Assembly (NCBI GenBank): GCA_963854835.1
Contig: OY978525.1
Coordinates: forward strand, 109,066,917 to 109,130,916
Direction: 5' to 3'
DNA: 64,000 bases
Source: Megamerina dolium
Lineage: Eukaryota > Arthropoda > Insecta > Diptera > Megamerinidae
A program made the translations under genes and the position numbers. Position 1 is the first letter of the stretch. The number at the start of each line of letters is the position of its first letter. Shown here one piece after another: positions 48,851 to 61,118 of the stretch. The notes under the pieces were generated by a model. It made no database searches. It was not told the origin of the DNA and saw only the letters and a list, made by a program, of their open reading frames with translations.

Positions 48851-50621
48851 CATTTATTACGTATAATATGTAAAATTTTCATGTATATTTGTATATCGTA
48901 TGCTTCTTCTTTTTATGCTTCTTCTTCTGCTTTTCCCAAAGGAATTATTTAAATGTATTCGATTATGTCACAGATTAGCTACTCCAGACTGTGACAGATG
49001 CTCTCGATTGTTAAAATTATATAGTGGATGCATAATAGTGGAGAAAATATCATCCATTTCATTTACGATTGAAATATATTTTATTTATTATATGGAAAAT
49101 TATTTAATAGTATTATGTAAACCATAATAAACGATATGTACTTATTATCAAGGATAATGCAAGGAGGCATTTTATTAATTGCATATTACGTTATAACCAT
49201 AATCATGTTTTTATTGCACATCCACCTACTTATGGCATCAGCAAATTAAATTGATATACTGTACTATCATGGAAAACAGGAAATCAACACTTGAATATAA
49301 TTACTGAGAGTAAATTCTGTTAGTATTTCTCCTTTTTTTTTACAACTGTCTTATATAAATATGTTTTCTTTGCATTTATTTAGTGGGAAGTTATGTGTGA
49401 GAAATTTTCAAATGCAATTGGCAACATTATTTATGCACATTTCTTTTGCATTTTTCAACTCTTTTTCGCTTAGATTTATTTCGTGATAAATTATGTTAAA
49501 TTACACTGACGCGTCTGATTCTGCAATGTTGACTTATGTACGATACATTGTTATCTGTCTGTCTGTCTGTCTAGTTGACTGTTTGTCTGCTGCAGGAATT
49601 CTTGATTTTTTTCCAGCAACATAGTTGTCATAGATCTAAGTCTACTTGCAACTTCTACTAGTTAGTTGTTTTTATACAGATTTATCTATTTATATGCGCA
49701 ATATGTAACACTTCATCTGGTTGCATATATATTTACAATCATACATATCTATTAAATATGTACTATATCAAAATACAAAAAGTTACGTGTGATTGCATTG
49801 TTTTTTTTTTTTTTATAAATATGGCGCCTGTTAGTGACTGCTTATTTTATCAATTCCCCTCAAGTGTATGCTATTTACAATTGCGTAGTTGTAGCGCAAA
49901 CCGGAAATGTAATGCATACAGATTTTTGTTTTTCTAACTTGCTGCAATTTACTCAAATAGAATTCAATCTTTAATACCACATTAAAAAAAATATATATAT
50001 AGGTATATATGCTGTGAGAATAGAAATAAATTATATAAATTCCTAAATCAAGTTGGCGTACATATGTATATTGGAATTAAAGTACAATGAACATAAATCG
50101 TGCAAATAAATTTTTATGTGCATATATATTATATAAATAAAATGGAAAAATTACACTTCATTACAAATTAATAGGAAATTTTCTCACGATTTAATGCGAC
50201 TGCACTGTGTAAAGAGTTTTCTTCTTAGGTTTAAGTTATCTGCAGTCATTTTAAAGTCAATGGAAATACTCGTAGATAGAACTAATGAAAAAAAAAAAAA
50301 CAGCCTATTATACTTTATTACAAAATTATTCTTCATTATCCTAAATAATGCGTAATATTCAATCACATATAACCCCCGGAACACCTCTAATAGCTTCTCA
50401 GTGAATTTGATAGAATCAGTTGTATATGTGATGTCACACTAGTCCTATGGTTGATTTTTGTATTCATTATTCTGCATTGTTTACATTTTTCTTTTCAATT
50501 TGTTCGCCATTTTGGCATTTCTCTCGCAGCTGGACCACTGTTACGTCACAGTGCTCACAAACCCTCTCTGATGGATCCAAGCTGTTAATTCTATCATTCC
50601 TAATTGTACCTATTATTACTA
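48851..50621. other. Presumed intron, no gene seen
   Basis: AT-rich, with (CTGT)n at 49555-49572 and a T run at 49800-49814. No gene is recognised. Confidence 0.5.
49555..49572. repeat. (CTGT)n microsatellite
   Basis: About 18 bases, four and a half CTGT units. Confidence 0.9.
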
Positions 50622-51031
50622 CAAGGTGATTTTTGAAAAACCTTTGGATTCGATTAAAAAAAAACACATACAATTTAGAGAAATGTATGAAATCTTTATT
50701 TTAATCAATAGAACGATCTATATAATTCAATATTTAAAGATCATTGCGTATCCAATGTCCAATTTCATGCGAAATTTAGTCACATTTTAGTCATTCCGAA
50801 TAGCAGCCTCAGAAGGTCGCTCAAAATGACCGTAAAATGAATGAATGAATGGATCGAGCATGAATTTTGATAATAAAATTCAATAATCTACAAGTGTTGT
50901 TCGTTTGTTAGTGGAATCATGATTAAATTATAGACCAAACTGAACATATTTGATAGTAACATGTTACACGAAAACAGCTGAGCTGCCAAAAAGAGTGTTG
51001 TCAAAAAGAAAGTTGCTAAAAAATCACCCTG
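50622..51031. mobile_element. TA-flanked MITE (ends CARGGTGATTTTT)
   Basis: A 410-base element between TA at 50620-50621 and 51032-51033. The left end is CAAGGTGATTTTTGAAAAAC and the reversed right end is CAGGGTGATTTTTTAGCAAC. No open frame of note. The TA duplication and size fit a Tc1/mariner-derived MITE. Confidence 0.82.
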
Positions 51032-51033
51032 TA

Positions 51034-52129
51034 CTATATTCCACTACCATTTAACTCTCCCTTTAGATAATGTAGCTTGTGTAATTGTTTAAGAACTATT
51101 TGAGAATTATGCAACAATGCGAGCATGATTTGTTTGAATTGTTATTGGTGCATAGTGACTAAGCATTCGGAAATGGAGCGCATCAGTAGCGCTGAATTTA
51201 ACATTGGCATGTCATTGCAAGGAAGCGCTTCCTTCCCGCTTCCCTTAATGCGCTTTGTATGCGTTTTGATGGGCACACTCATACTATTACATTTTCCGTA
51301 TGTTGTAGTGAAGAGAGAGGGGTTGTGTGATGTGAATTTCTCTTTCTCTCTATCATAAGCATAATTAACAAATTGTACTTCAATTGGTTGCCGAACAAGC
51401 GCGATCACAACCTCACCGAATGAATGTTCGACACCAACTGAGTGTCCTCGCCATGTCCGTGGGCTCGTGTCTGTTTAAGATAAAAACAACTGGACTGTAC
51501 GAAAGAAGTGAAATGCCTGATTTGATTTGCGCAATTATTGATTTGAAGTGCTGCCTATTGCATACTCAAAGCGCATCAAAGATGTATATAAAAATCAGCT
51601 TTTTAGATACGAAAGAGAAGCCCTTCCTATTCATATATTCTAAGATGCGCATCAAAATTTACTATTGGTTAGGTACAAAAAAGTTTCAGGTGTAACAACT
51701 CGTATATTGTTCTGCATTCGAATTAACAATCGTTTAAAAAAATGTTTTACCTAAATTGGTTCAATAAAATAACAATATATTTGTACTTAAACTTCCTATC
51801 TACATTAATTTTGATGATGTCATCAACTCCATTTTCATTGCCAATTATATGTGCCCTAGTGTAATTACATATAAGAAATTTACAAATCTATTCACTTAAA
51901 ATTACATGAAAAACGTGAAATGCTTGTTGCAGAAAATTAAATGAACTACCTAAGTTGACTCATTGTTGTGTATGGTCAACTGTCTCACTTGTTATTATCT
52001 GCTATGAGTAACGTAGAGAAATCAATCTATGTTATATAAAAACAAAACATTAATATGTACATAATACGAATGCGAACACCTTAGCTCATTGCACTTTTGT
52101 TACGCACACAACAGTGAAATTAGTAATTA
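51034..52129. other. Presumed intron, no gene seen
   Basis: Somewhat less AT-rich than its surroundings at 51130-51480, where several overlapping frames stay open, but none resembles a known protein. Confidence 0.4.
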
Positions 52130-52131
52130 TA

Positions 52132-52392
52132 CCACCTCGATCAAAAAGTTCCCGGAATAACCACTGTGTGGCGCTCCCATCGTTCCAATTTGATTCACAG
52201 GAAGCACTGAGATCGATGTACTTTTGGCTACGCAAGTTTTGCAAATATCAAGCTATGACGCTAAGATTTAGAGGGAATATCAACAACAGATGTACCAACT
52301 TAACAAAAAAAAAAAAAAAAAAACCAGAACTCAAGTTGGAACGATGGGAGCGCCACACGGTGGTTATTCCGGGAACTTCTTGATTAAGATGG
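52132..52392. mobile_element. Mariner-type MITE, family G copy 2
   Basis: A 261-base element between TA at 52130-52131 and 52393-52394. The inverted arms are about 55 bases: CCACCTCGATCAAAAAG, TTCCCGGAATAACCACTG and TGTGGCGCTCCCATCGTTCC. The core (about 52190-52335) is unrelated to copy 1 and includes an A run at 52303-52322. Confidence 0.88.
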
Positions 52393-52532
52393 TATCCACA
52401 TGACGCATATTAAGAGAAATAAGTAAAGAAGTATCCAGTGCTGGATCTGAAATATAGAGGTAGTTGGAAGAACGAATAATAAACAAGCTGTTGGGTTTCT
52501 TTAATTGATACCAGGATAATAATAAATAAATA

Positions 52533-53673
52533 GGTTGGAATTTAAGTCAGAAATCGTCTAGGAAATTTCCTCATCTTTTTTTTCGCATAGTGATAGTTGA
52601 AATGCATAAAGTTTCAGCCGGAAATATATGGGTGCATATGCGGGAAGCACTACTTTTTTGCTTCAATTTGAAGAAATCTGCTGCTGTGTCGCATCGAATG
52701 CTTGTGGAGACAGTGCGTTATCGAAAACCACTTGCAGAGACTGGTTTCGTCGGTTCAAAGAAGGCCATTTTAACTTGAGAGACAAGAAGCGTGAAAATAG
52801 ACACAGAAAAGTTGAGGACCATGCTTGGCAGGATCTTTTGGATGAGGACGACACCCAATCGCAAAAAATGCTTGCCGAACAGTTAGGTGTTACTCAACAA
52901 GGTAACAAATTTGGTTGAAAAATTTGGAAAATGGGTACCCCATGAATTGAACGATAGGCAGATTGAGCGACGCCGAAACACATGCGAAATCTTGCTTGCT
53001 AGACAAAAAAGAAAGTCGTTCCTGCATCTTGTGGTGACTTGCGATGAAAAGTGAATATACTTTGAGTATCTTAAACGAAAAAAATCATGGGTCGATCCCG
53101 GCCAACCCTCAACTTCTTCTCCAAGACCAAATCGCTTTGGACGCAAGACGATGCTGTGCGTTTGGTGGGATCAGCAGGGTGTCATCTGCTACGAGCTGTT
53201 AAAACCTGGTGAAACTTCCCAATGCTCACCGCTACCACCAACAAATAGTGATATTGCGCGGTGCTTTGGGTGAAAAAAGGCCTGGTTATGAACAAAGACA
53301 TGAGAAGCTGATTTTTCTCCACGACAACGCCCCTTCGCACACGTCAAAACTGGTCCAAAACTATTTGGACACACTCAATTCGGAGGTGCTACCTCATCCC
53401 GCTTATTCACCAGACCTGGTCCCTTCTGACTATCTCCTGTTTTCGTCGATGGGTCACGCGCTCGCCAAACAGCACTTCGATTCGTATGAAGACATCGGAA
53501 AATGGCTTGACGAGTGGTATTCTTTTGGCATGGTATACACAAATTGCCCGAGAGATGGGAAGAATGTATAGCTAGTGAGGGCAAATACTTTGAATAAATT
53601 ATTTTTTGCCTTTCTATGAAAAAAAAAGTGTTTTTTTTACCGAAAAACAGCGGATTTAAGCTTGTACACCTGG
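52533..53673 (+). mobile_element. Mauritiana-type mariner element
   Basis: The right end, reversed, reads CCAGGTGTACAAGCTTAAAT, close to known Mos1-like ends, and is followed by TA at 53674-53675. The left end after TA at 52531-52532 is decayed (GGTTGGAATTTAAGTCAG). About 1.14 kb. Confidence 0.82.
52597..53570 (+). pseudogene. Mauritiana-subfamily mariner transposase relic
   Basis: Pieces in order: FCFNLKKSAAVSHRMLVETV (first HTH), CRDWFRRFKEGHFNLRDK, LLDEDDTQSQKMLAEQLGV (second HTH), KWVPHELNDRQIERRRNTC, EILLARQKRKSFLHLVVT, CDEK followed by a stop where the family has Trp (tgg to tga, near 53052), FGRKTMLCVWWDQQGVICYE, FLHDNAPSHTSKLVQNYLDT (second Asp), YSPDLVPSDYLLFSSMGH (third Asp) and KWLDEWYS. 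The catalytic Asp triad is present. There are at least three frameshifts, and the C-terminus is deleted after DEW. Confidence 0.92.
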
Positions 53674-54971
53674 TAATTAAATGTGATAAATCATGTCTCT
53701 GTAAAAGTGAGTCATCTTGAATAGTAAAAATTTGCTTTTCATCTCCATGGCACAATTATTCGAAATTACTTCTAAATCAATTTTATTATTCGACTCACAT
53801 AAATTACTCAAATACACACTATCTGACCAATTAGTATAAACTAATAAACTAGTTATAATTACTATTAACCCCACTACACTACACTAATTGAGCCCAATTT
53901 CCAAATGAACTCCTCTGATCAAATATAGTTTACCTCGTCCCTTTAGATGACGTCCATCCTAAACGAGGCCGCAAAGATAGCGTACATAGGTAGGTACATA
54001 GGTTTCTATGCAGTATATACGATAGAGGTGTATGCGTGTTAAGAGTTTGTGTAGAGTATGTGTTAGTACGCTAATAAATTGTGCACACATAATGACGCCA
54101 CCACATGGATGTAAACTTTTGATGAATATTCGCAACAAAACACTTCATGGACGTTGCATATAGTATACGCATACACATGTAGTATTGTAGGTGCAATGCA
54201 TGCACCATACAGCTATATAGTGCCTGTGGATGGAAATGTGCTTGCATACGTGATGTATTTATTACGCGTATGTACGAGTATATGTGCCCAGTTTTGTAGT
54301 TTCAGTTCCAATTTTGTTTTGCTAGGAAAATGTGTTAAGTGTGCAATGTTTGCATTATTTCTATGTACGTTGGCTCCATTTTTTTTTTTTTTGTAATTTT
54401 TTGTATACACAGTAGTTGTTGTGTTGCCATTGTTTGTATGGATGTTCTTTGCGGAGTTGCTCGTTTTTAGTTCAACTTAGTATAACGTATGTGTTCTTTT
54501 ATAGATTCTGCAAGTGCGAAAAAAGATATAAAATGTGAAAAGTCACACTCTTTTACATTTTTCAATTCTTTGCTCCTTCATTTTCCTTTATTTTACTTTA
54601 TTTTAGAAGAGATTGCAAAAACGTGTGATTCGTTGCGCATCAGATATAGACGCAAGATGCAGATCAAGAGTACGATATGAGATGGTGCGAATTGATGGTG
54701 ATGGAAAATTGAGGACATTTGTGTTTGCAAATGAAAAATGTTGAAATGTATCAAATGTGTTTCGTGTATTTCAATTAGCTTCATTCAAAGCCTGTAGTAG
54801 AATCATCTTCGAACAAAAAACTTTTCTCCAGCAAATTTGATTTTCTAAGTTTTCGTCTTTTCTCAGAAAACTATTTTCGATTATTCCAGAGTTGTACTTA
54901 GATTGATTTGGGATTTAAAAAAAAAATTTTTTTTAATGAACCTTTGAGAATGGACGTAATTGGATGAGAAC

Positions 54972-55001
54972 CCCGACTACTCCCGACTACTCCCGACTAC
55001 T
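54972..55001. repeat. 10-bp tandem repeat, three copies
   Basis: CCCGACTACT repeated three times, then (TAC)n. Confidence 0.92.
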
Positions 55002-55200
55002 ACTACTAAATTATTTTTTCGAATATATGTTTTTAGATTTTTTGCATGAACTTTAAGAAAGTTTAAAAACTGAAATGGAGAAGAAAATATTATTTTTTAT
55101 AATCGGATGAAAAAACCACAACAACAAAAAAATGCAATTTAGTTGCAACGCAGTCTGTATCTAATCATACATATGCATATGGACATTGTTTCATTGCAAT

Positions 55201-55234
55201 TGTTGCTGTTGTTGTTGTTGTTGTTGTTGTTGTT
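55201..55234. repeat. (TTG)n microsatellite
   Basis: About 34 bases of TTG/CTG, mostly TTG. Confidence 0.92.
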
Positions 55235-55518
55235 ATGTATTTACGCTATTTAAAGTTAATTGCACTTTATTTTAATTAACGCTAAATATGCAATTTATAA
55301 TTTTTTTTATGTGCTCATACAACACAGCAATGTCAAAAAATAATAAAAACATAGAAAATAAAAAAAACAATAACAAAATAGTTTTGAAATGTTGTAAATT
55401 AATTTGACCCACAAAAAGTGTGCTTTACAGAACACCAAAATAGTAAAAGTCGTAGGAGGAGAACTATAAAAATATTTAAATATTGATTTATGACACATTT
55501 TATATTCATATGTATTAG

Positions 55519-55566
55519 TATGTGTGCGTGTGTGTTATGTGTGTGTGTGTGTGTTATGTGTGAATA
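55519..55566. repeat. (GT)n-rich tract
   Basis: GT dinucleotides interrupted by GC and TTAT; the word TGTTATGTGTG occurs twice. Confidence 0.85.
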
Positions 55567-56413
55567 GATAATAAAATGATATATAAATTAAATTACTATT
55601 AAATTTATCTTAAAAGCAAAAAAAAAAAAAATATATACGACAGCACACGCATACGCTCACGCTTTGAGACACGCAAGCCATCAAACTAACTAACAAGCTA
55701 CTACCCACTCATTAGCTCTGTCATTTGGTTGATTACTGGATTCCACTTGAATAACATGTAAAATTAATTTGATTGTTTGATTGAAAATTGCTGTAAGTAG
55801 CATTTTACTATCATCATCATCAATATTATGGTAGCTATTGCATGCTAAATCGAGATGTCTGAGAATGCATACACTCATCTCATATTGTACTACCAATGAC
55901 CAATGTAAACACTTTCACTACACATCTGTAATATACATGCATCAGCACTTTCACCAGTATGAATATACATACATATGCACTATGCACTACTACAATTATA
56001 TCAGTCAAATTGCACTATTCAGATGACCAGGGATATTTATTGGTTGCAATGTACAACGCTGTACTTACCCCATACTCCCTCCATATTATTCTATTTTCTG
56101 TGCAGTAGTGCATTTGAATGCATTGGTATGTGAGTATGGTATGTTGCAGTAAGACATGATAAATGTTGCTCATGGTACTTGTATGCAACAATGTGTATAT
56201 ACAACGTATTTGTATGTATGTACATGTACTTTCAAAAGTCCTGATACATGATTGAAAACGTTAAGTTTGAAGAAATAATCACTAACATATTGTGTACATT
56301 CCAACAAAACTCTGTTCGACTCAGTAAAGGGATTTCAAATAATTTACCGATAAATTACACTACTTTACGACAAAAAAAAAAAAAAAAATACCATTAAATT
56401 CAGGTATATGGTG

Positions 56414-56820
56414 TTGACCTCCTGAACTCAAAATATATTTAAAAATTGTTTGTATGATCAGGTTTAGGAGATAACGGTAATTTTGTGTTTTTTTGGATAT
56501 CAGTTCATTCAAAAAATTTTTTTGCTATAAACAATAAACAGAAAAAAATCACAAAAAATTAAATTTTCACCCAATCCTGGAAATATTAAACTTAAAGTAT
56601 TTGCAATTAAATGGGCGTTTGAAAAAAAAATTACACTTTCCTGATTTTCACAACTTCTTAAAAAAATCACTTTCGAACTTAAAGTATTTGCAATTAAATG
56701 GGCGTTTGAAAAAAAAAAAATAAAACTTTCCTGATTTTCACAACTTCTTAAAAAAATCACTTTCGAAATCAAAAATTTTTTTTAAAATTTAGAAAATGTG
56801 TTTTGAGCTCAGGAGGTCAA
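56414..56820. mobile_element. Inverted-repeat MITE with internal tandem duplication
   Basis: The left end is TTGACCTCCTGAACTCAAAA and the reversed right end is TTGACCTCCTGAGCTCAAAA. 407 bases. No clear target duplication is visible, so the superfamily is open. Inside, an 87-base segment is tandemly repeated. Confidence 0.8.
56591..56767. repeat. 87-bp tandem duplication
   Basis: Copies at 56591-56677 and 56678-56767 share CTTAAAGTATTTGCAATTAA, GGGCGTTTGAAAAAAAA, CTTTCCTGATTTTCACAAC and AAATCACTTTCGAA. They differ mainly in the A run and its edge (AAATTAC against AAATAAA), so the duplication is recent. Confidence 0.93.
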
Positions 56821-59020
56821 TATTAACTAACTACAATACTAATTAACTATTTCTGGGTAATTAATTAATTAATTACAATTAATAATTAATTGTATAGTAG
56901 TGTTATTTATTTTTAACTACAAATTAAGGTTCATTTGAGAAGCTATATCTTATATTACTTATCATTGAAATTTGAAATCTAAAAGAATCCATGTAGTCCA
57001 TCTTCCATGTTCTGTAATCAGGCAGGCACCTACTCACTCCCAAGTTACCTCACAAAGAGAAAATTACCTTTAAATTCCCTTAAATTTTATTGAATTGTTA
57101 ATATAGTATGTCAGTGCAGAAAACATGATTGGTATGATTTCAAAAACATAATTTTGAAGGAATTTTTAGGCTTTACCAGATTTTAAAAATATTACATTTA
57201 GAGATTCCTCATGGGTGGGTGTGTCATGGGTGGTAATTTAAATTAATATTTTTTAGATTTTAATAGGTATTCTTATACATTCAATAAATACCATATTCAG
57301 CATTTGTTTGGATTTTTAAATTTTATTGCGAAAAAAAAATCATGTACCAGAACTTTTGAAAGTACCGATTCGGTTGTTTTTAAAAATGTTAAAAAACCTT
57401 GACCTGTATGTAAACGATTTCCACAACCATTTGTCTTTTCGACAGGATTTGGCACATTTCATTTGTTTGTTTTTCAATTTAATTTAGCTATCTCTTTCTC
57501 TCTTTACGTACGCATATATTTCAGCTTCCTGTTGGCTTGTTTTATTTATATAATTTATTTCATTTCCATTATTACTATTGTTGTTGGTGTTGTTTTTGGT
57601 TTTTGTTTTTTTTTTCTTTGCCCAGATATTTTCATTTTCACTTTTTGCCATTAACACCATTTAATTGTGCGACAATGTGTGTGTGTGCGTCTGTGTGTGA
57701 GTGAGAAAATCATCAAGCCTTTGATGATGGTAGGTGCATATTCGTATGTAAGTGATTAGCATTTCAGTGAGCAGATAGACTCCCTTCCCTTTTTATTTTT
57801 TGATTTTTGGAAAACTGTGTGTATGTACTGTGTGAGCGTGTGATAAATTTCTTACCCAAATGTCGTTGCATATAAATTTAATTTCTTTTTATTTATTGTA
57901 GTTTATTTTCACATAAGTGTGAGTAATGTGAAGATATTTGTAAAAGTTTTGTTGACGCTTTTTATTTTTTTTTCTGTTATTTTCAAGATTTTTTTCTTTC
58001 TTTTTTTTTGCTATTAATTTTCACACATATGTATTTTATTATTATTGCCGCATTTTTCTTTTTCCACATACTGAATATATATCACTTTTTATTTTTGTTT
58101 TTGTTTTATTTTACAACAGCTATAAACAATTGTAATTAAATGTGTAATTTATGTGTCGAAATCGTTTTTATATATGATTGAGCATTTTCAACATTTTATT
58201 GAAGATTTATATCATTTTCTCTCTACGTATGCATACGTAGACATGCATGTTTAAGACACATTTCTAAATGTATAATATTTAAGGTCATATAAGTAAATAA
58301 ATACAATATAAAAGCAAGTTACACTCTACTTTGGTCCTTTATACATTCAATTATGAATCATTAAGAAGCAAATATAGAGAGAGGAAAATGATGATAGTAC
58401 TTGATACATATAAATCCTTCCGAGTAGACTTTGTGTATTATTAGAACCAAAAAAAAAAATTTGACTTTTTCCAAACAGTATAAAAATATGTCCAATTGTT
58501 TCATACTGAAGCCGGGTATTTCGAACATTTTCTTATAGTACAACTTGCACCTGTAGACTTAATAACCTTGTAATGGAAATGACCTAAATCTAATTAAAAG
58601 CAAACAACCGAGTATATATACACAAGTAATGCGAGTGTTCAAAAAGAAAGAAAAAATTATACAAAACGTAGTAGATACATACTACAGATGATGATACCAG
58701 TATGACACTTGAGCTTGTGCGAATTTGCGACACAACACAATCACAATCACAATCACCCACTACTACTACAGGTCAATTAGTTTCAATTACTTACTCATAT
58801 TTACTTCATAAAGAAGGCGACTACTTACATACAACGTACACCCATGAATTCAAAAGCATTATTTTTCAGTATTGCTGGCATCTGAGATACATATGCATAG
58901 TATATATATAATAGCTTTGTGTATTTTATTGTAGTTTTTTTTGTATTGGATTTCGTATGCCAAGCTAACGATTTTGGTTTAAACATAGCTTTCTAATGAC
59001 TCTAACAATGATTCTAACTT
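56821..59020. other. Presumed intron, no gene seen
   Basis: AT-rich and T-run-rich (57600-58140), with a short (TG)n near 57676-57700. Nothing coding is recognised. Confidence 0.5.
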
Positions 59021-59590
59021 AGAATGAAAGACCTTGACCCATATAGTAAAACCTCCAAAGTCAATTTGTAATTTTTTCCCTGAGTCTTTTTAGAATAAAT
59101 CGAAAAAAGGGTTAAAAGTCATATCGGAACGAAATACATAGTTTTGGTATATATAGTAAAATTTCACGCGGAATAGTTTTGTAGAACATTTTAACCCGTT
59201 ATCTCTTTCCCTAAAGGGTCATTTTGACCCCATTTTTAGGAAAGTCTGAATAAAATGGCATTTGAGAGGTCGCTAGAGGGTTAAAATGTTCTAGAAATTA
59301 TTCGTTGGAAAATTTCACTAGGTGTATTCTCAGACAAAATCTTTATACAAAGAACATAAAGTCCACAGAAAATAGAAAACCAAATATATCCCCTTGAAAT
59401 ATGCAACATTTTTGATACATTCTTTTGTAATTTGTTCATAAATATAACTCTAGCTCTTTTTGAGGGTGATGTTGCGGCACTTAGGATTTTAGTATCGTAA
59501 TCATCGCTATCATCAGAATCTGAGTCACACATAATGTCTACATGTGACTTTGCTGCTGGCCTTACTGTTACCCTCTTCAAATTCAAATTT
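59021..59590. repeat. Repeat X relative, copy 3 (uninterrupted)
   Basis: It aligns along its length with 13424-13811 plus 14171-14390. It contains TTTTAACCCGTTATCTC and GGTCGCTAGAGGGTTAA about 75 bases apart, giving TTAA-CCC and GGG-TTAA. The minus-strand frame from 59586 starts MNLKRVTVRPAAKSHV and has an acidic DSDSDDSDDYD run. That composition recalls piggyBac-type transposase N-termini, but this is only a resemblance. Confidence 0.75.
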
Positions 59591-60225
59591 TATTTTTGCT
59601 GAACCTCGGGTAAATTTATTTCAAAGGCATCTCTTTTAGCAAAAATTTTAATGAAGGAAAAGGAAACATTTTGCAATGATATTATTTCACTATTTTTGAA
59701 ATATTTATAAATTAACTAATCAGAATTTGTTCACTTGAAATTCATAAAATTGTATAAAATAAAAATCAAATCAATTCTATTTAGAAAACTGAGTTGACAA
59801 ATAAAATACGGCAAATTTTCTGTATGACTAGAGTTAATGAAATATAATAATTGAGACAAGGTATACGAGGCATACAAGGCATACGATTGATCATAGTGAG
59901 TAATAAAGCATAAGCTGATGCGAATAATGTTTGAGGTAATATATATTTCGGTGTTTTTATTAACAATATTTCATTTTCATTAACAAAACTCTTCACATTA
60001 ACAATACTGTTGATTTCAACAAAAATGTCGCTTTTGGGAGTCTTTTAGTGATTCATTATATGCAGTGGAGCTCACGGCACGGTACACTGGGTGTATTGGT
60101 ATTTCGCAACAAAAACATCAAATGAAATTATGAACAAGTCGCAATTTAAAGTGAATATTTGTGTATACTATATGTGTATGAATGTAAAAATTCGCAGTCA
60201 TACATTAATTACACACGTACATATA
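59591..60225. other. Presumed intron, no gene seen
   Basis: AT-rich; nothing is recognised. Confidence 0.5.
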
Positions 60226-60596
60226 CATTCTGTCAAATAAGTACCCGGAAATTCTCATTTTTAATTTTCCCTCTGAGAATATTTCAAAAATTCAACGACA
60301 ATTATATAAAAAAAAATTCATTTATTTTTATTTAACTTTATGTATGTACAGTTTAATAGACATATGTATACACTATGTTATAAATATTATCAATTTACAT
60401 TAAATGAACAACGCACACAAAAGGTTGAATTGTTCCTAATGACGTCGTAATCAAACTAAATGAAACAGCAATAAAAATTCACAGAATAGTGGCTGACAGT
60501 TGTGCCAACCTGGGAAAAATTTTTTTTTGCAATATTCTTAGAGGGAATAATTAAAAATGAGAATTTCCGATTTCCGGGTACTTATTTGACAGAATG
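60226..60596. mobile_element. TA-flanked MITE, family H copy 1
   Basis: A 371-base element between TA at 60224-60225 and 60597-60598. The ends are CATTCTGTCAAATAAGTACC on both sides (right reversed), with GGAAAT, CTCATTTTTAATTTTCCCTC and TGAGAATATT following. The right arm continues inward with the complement of CCCAGGTTGGCACAACTGTC, AGCCACTATTCTG. The left arm lacks that inner part and has in its place a 120-base segment that also occurs at 60835-60949. Confidence 0.9.
60293..60412. repeat. Duplicated flanking segment inside the MITE
   Basis: It matches 60835-60949 from CAACGACAATT through TTAACTTTATGTATGTACA, TTTAATAGACATATGTATAC and ACTATGTTATA to CATTAAATGAACAAC. The segment is absent from the second family H copy at 63745. 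Confidence 0.93.
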
Positions 60597-60834
60597 TATA
60601 TACAAACATATATGAAAAAGTAAATATGAACATACATATTTATAAGCAAAAATTACTATTTACATAGACCGTTATAGTGTAGAAAAACGCCCAAAAAATT
60701 TTTCAAATAAATGAATTTAGCAGAAATATGCGATTTTCTTTTCATATAAATATATGCGTGTACCCATATAGTGTAGTGTAATTACTATCAATAAAATACA
60801 TACATATATCTGATGTTCAATGTATGTACAACAG

Positions 60835-60949
60835 CAACGACAATTATTATATAAAAATTCATTTCTTTTTATTTAACTTTATGTATGTACAATTTAATAG
60901 ACATATGTATACACTATGTTATATTATCAATTTACATTAAATGAACAAC
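60835..60949. repeat. Second copy of the 120-base segment, outside the MITE
   Basis: About 115 bases, same orientation as 60293-60412, 239 bases past the right end of the MITE. It differs by a few substitutions and small gaps (TTATTATAT against TTATAT; TTATATTATC against TTATAAATATTATC). Confidence 0.93.
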
Positions 60950-61090
60950 CACACATACCACTAACTAATATTGATTGATTTAAATGAATATTAACATATA
61001 TTATGTACCAACATATTATTATTTCTTATATAATGCTGACACATAGTTATACATATACACATCAATAAAAGTTAGTAATTAATTTGTGAT

Positions 61091-61118
61091 TTTGTTTTTT
61101 ATTACATTTTCATTTCAG
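61091..61118 (+). promoter_or_regulatory. NKAIN: 3' splice site of the NKAIN exon
   Basis: A T-rich polypyrimidine tract (tttgttttttattacatttt) runs directly into CATTTCAG, a consensus acceptor. The reading frame opens immediately after the AG with residues conserved in NKAIN. Confidence 0.85.

Larger units (their letters stand above)
53676..56413. other. Presumed intron, no gene seen
   Basis: AT-rich, with a three-copy 10-bp repeat at 54972-55001, (TTG)n at 55201-55234 and a GT-rich tract at 55519-55566. No gene is recognised. Confidence 0.5.
60599..61118. other. Intron just upstream of the NKAIN exon
   Basis: It holds the duplicated segment at 60835-60949 and AT-rich sequence up to the splice acceptor. 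No exon-like frame is present. Confidence 0.7.

Noticed and set aside
53375..53755. A 126-codon minus-strand open frame
   Set aside because: It is antisense to the mauritiana-type transposase relic and runs through the element end.
59281..59586. Minus-strand frame with acidic DSDSDD run as a possible gene
   Set aside because: It lies in a multi-copy repeat, the paralogous copy at 13424-14390 is broken, and the downstream part has no recognisable domain; kept only as a note on repeat X.
1..61118. First coding exon of NKAIN
   Set aside because: A short exon starting MG-x-C with a donor in phase 0 was expected, but I could not find a convincing one by eye.
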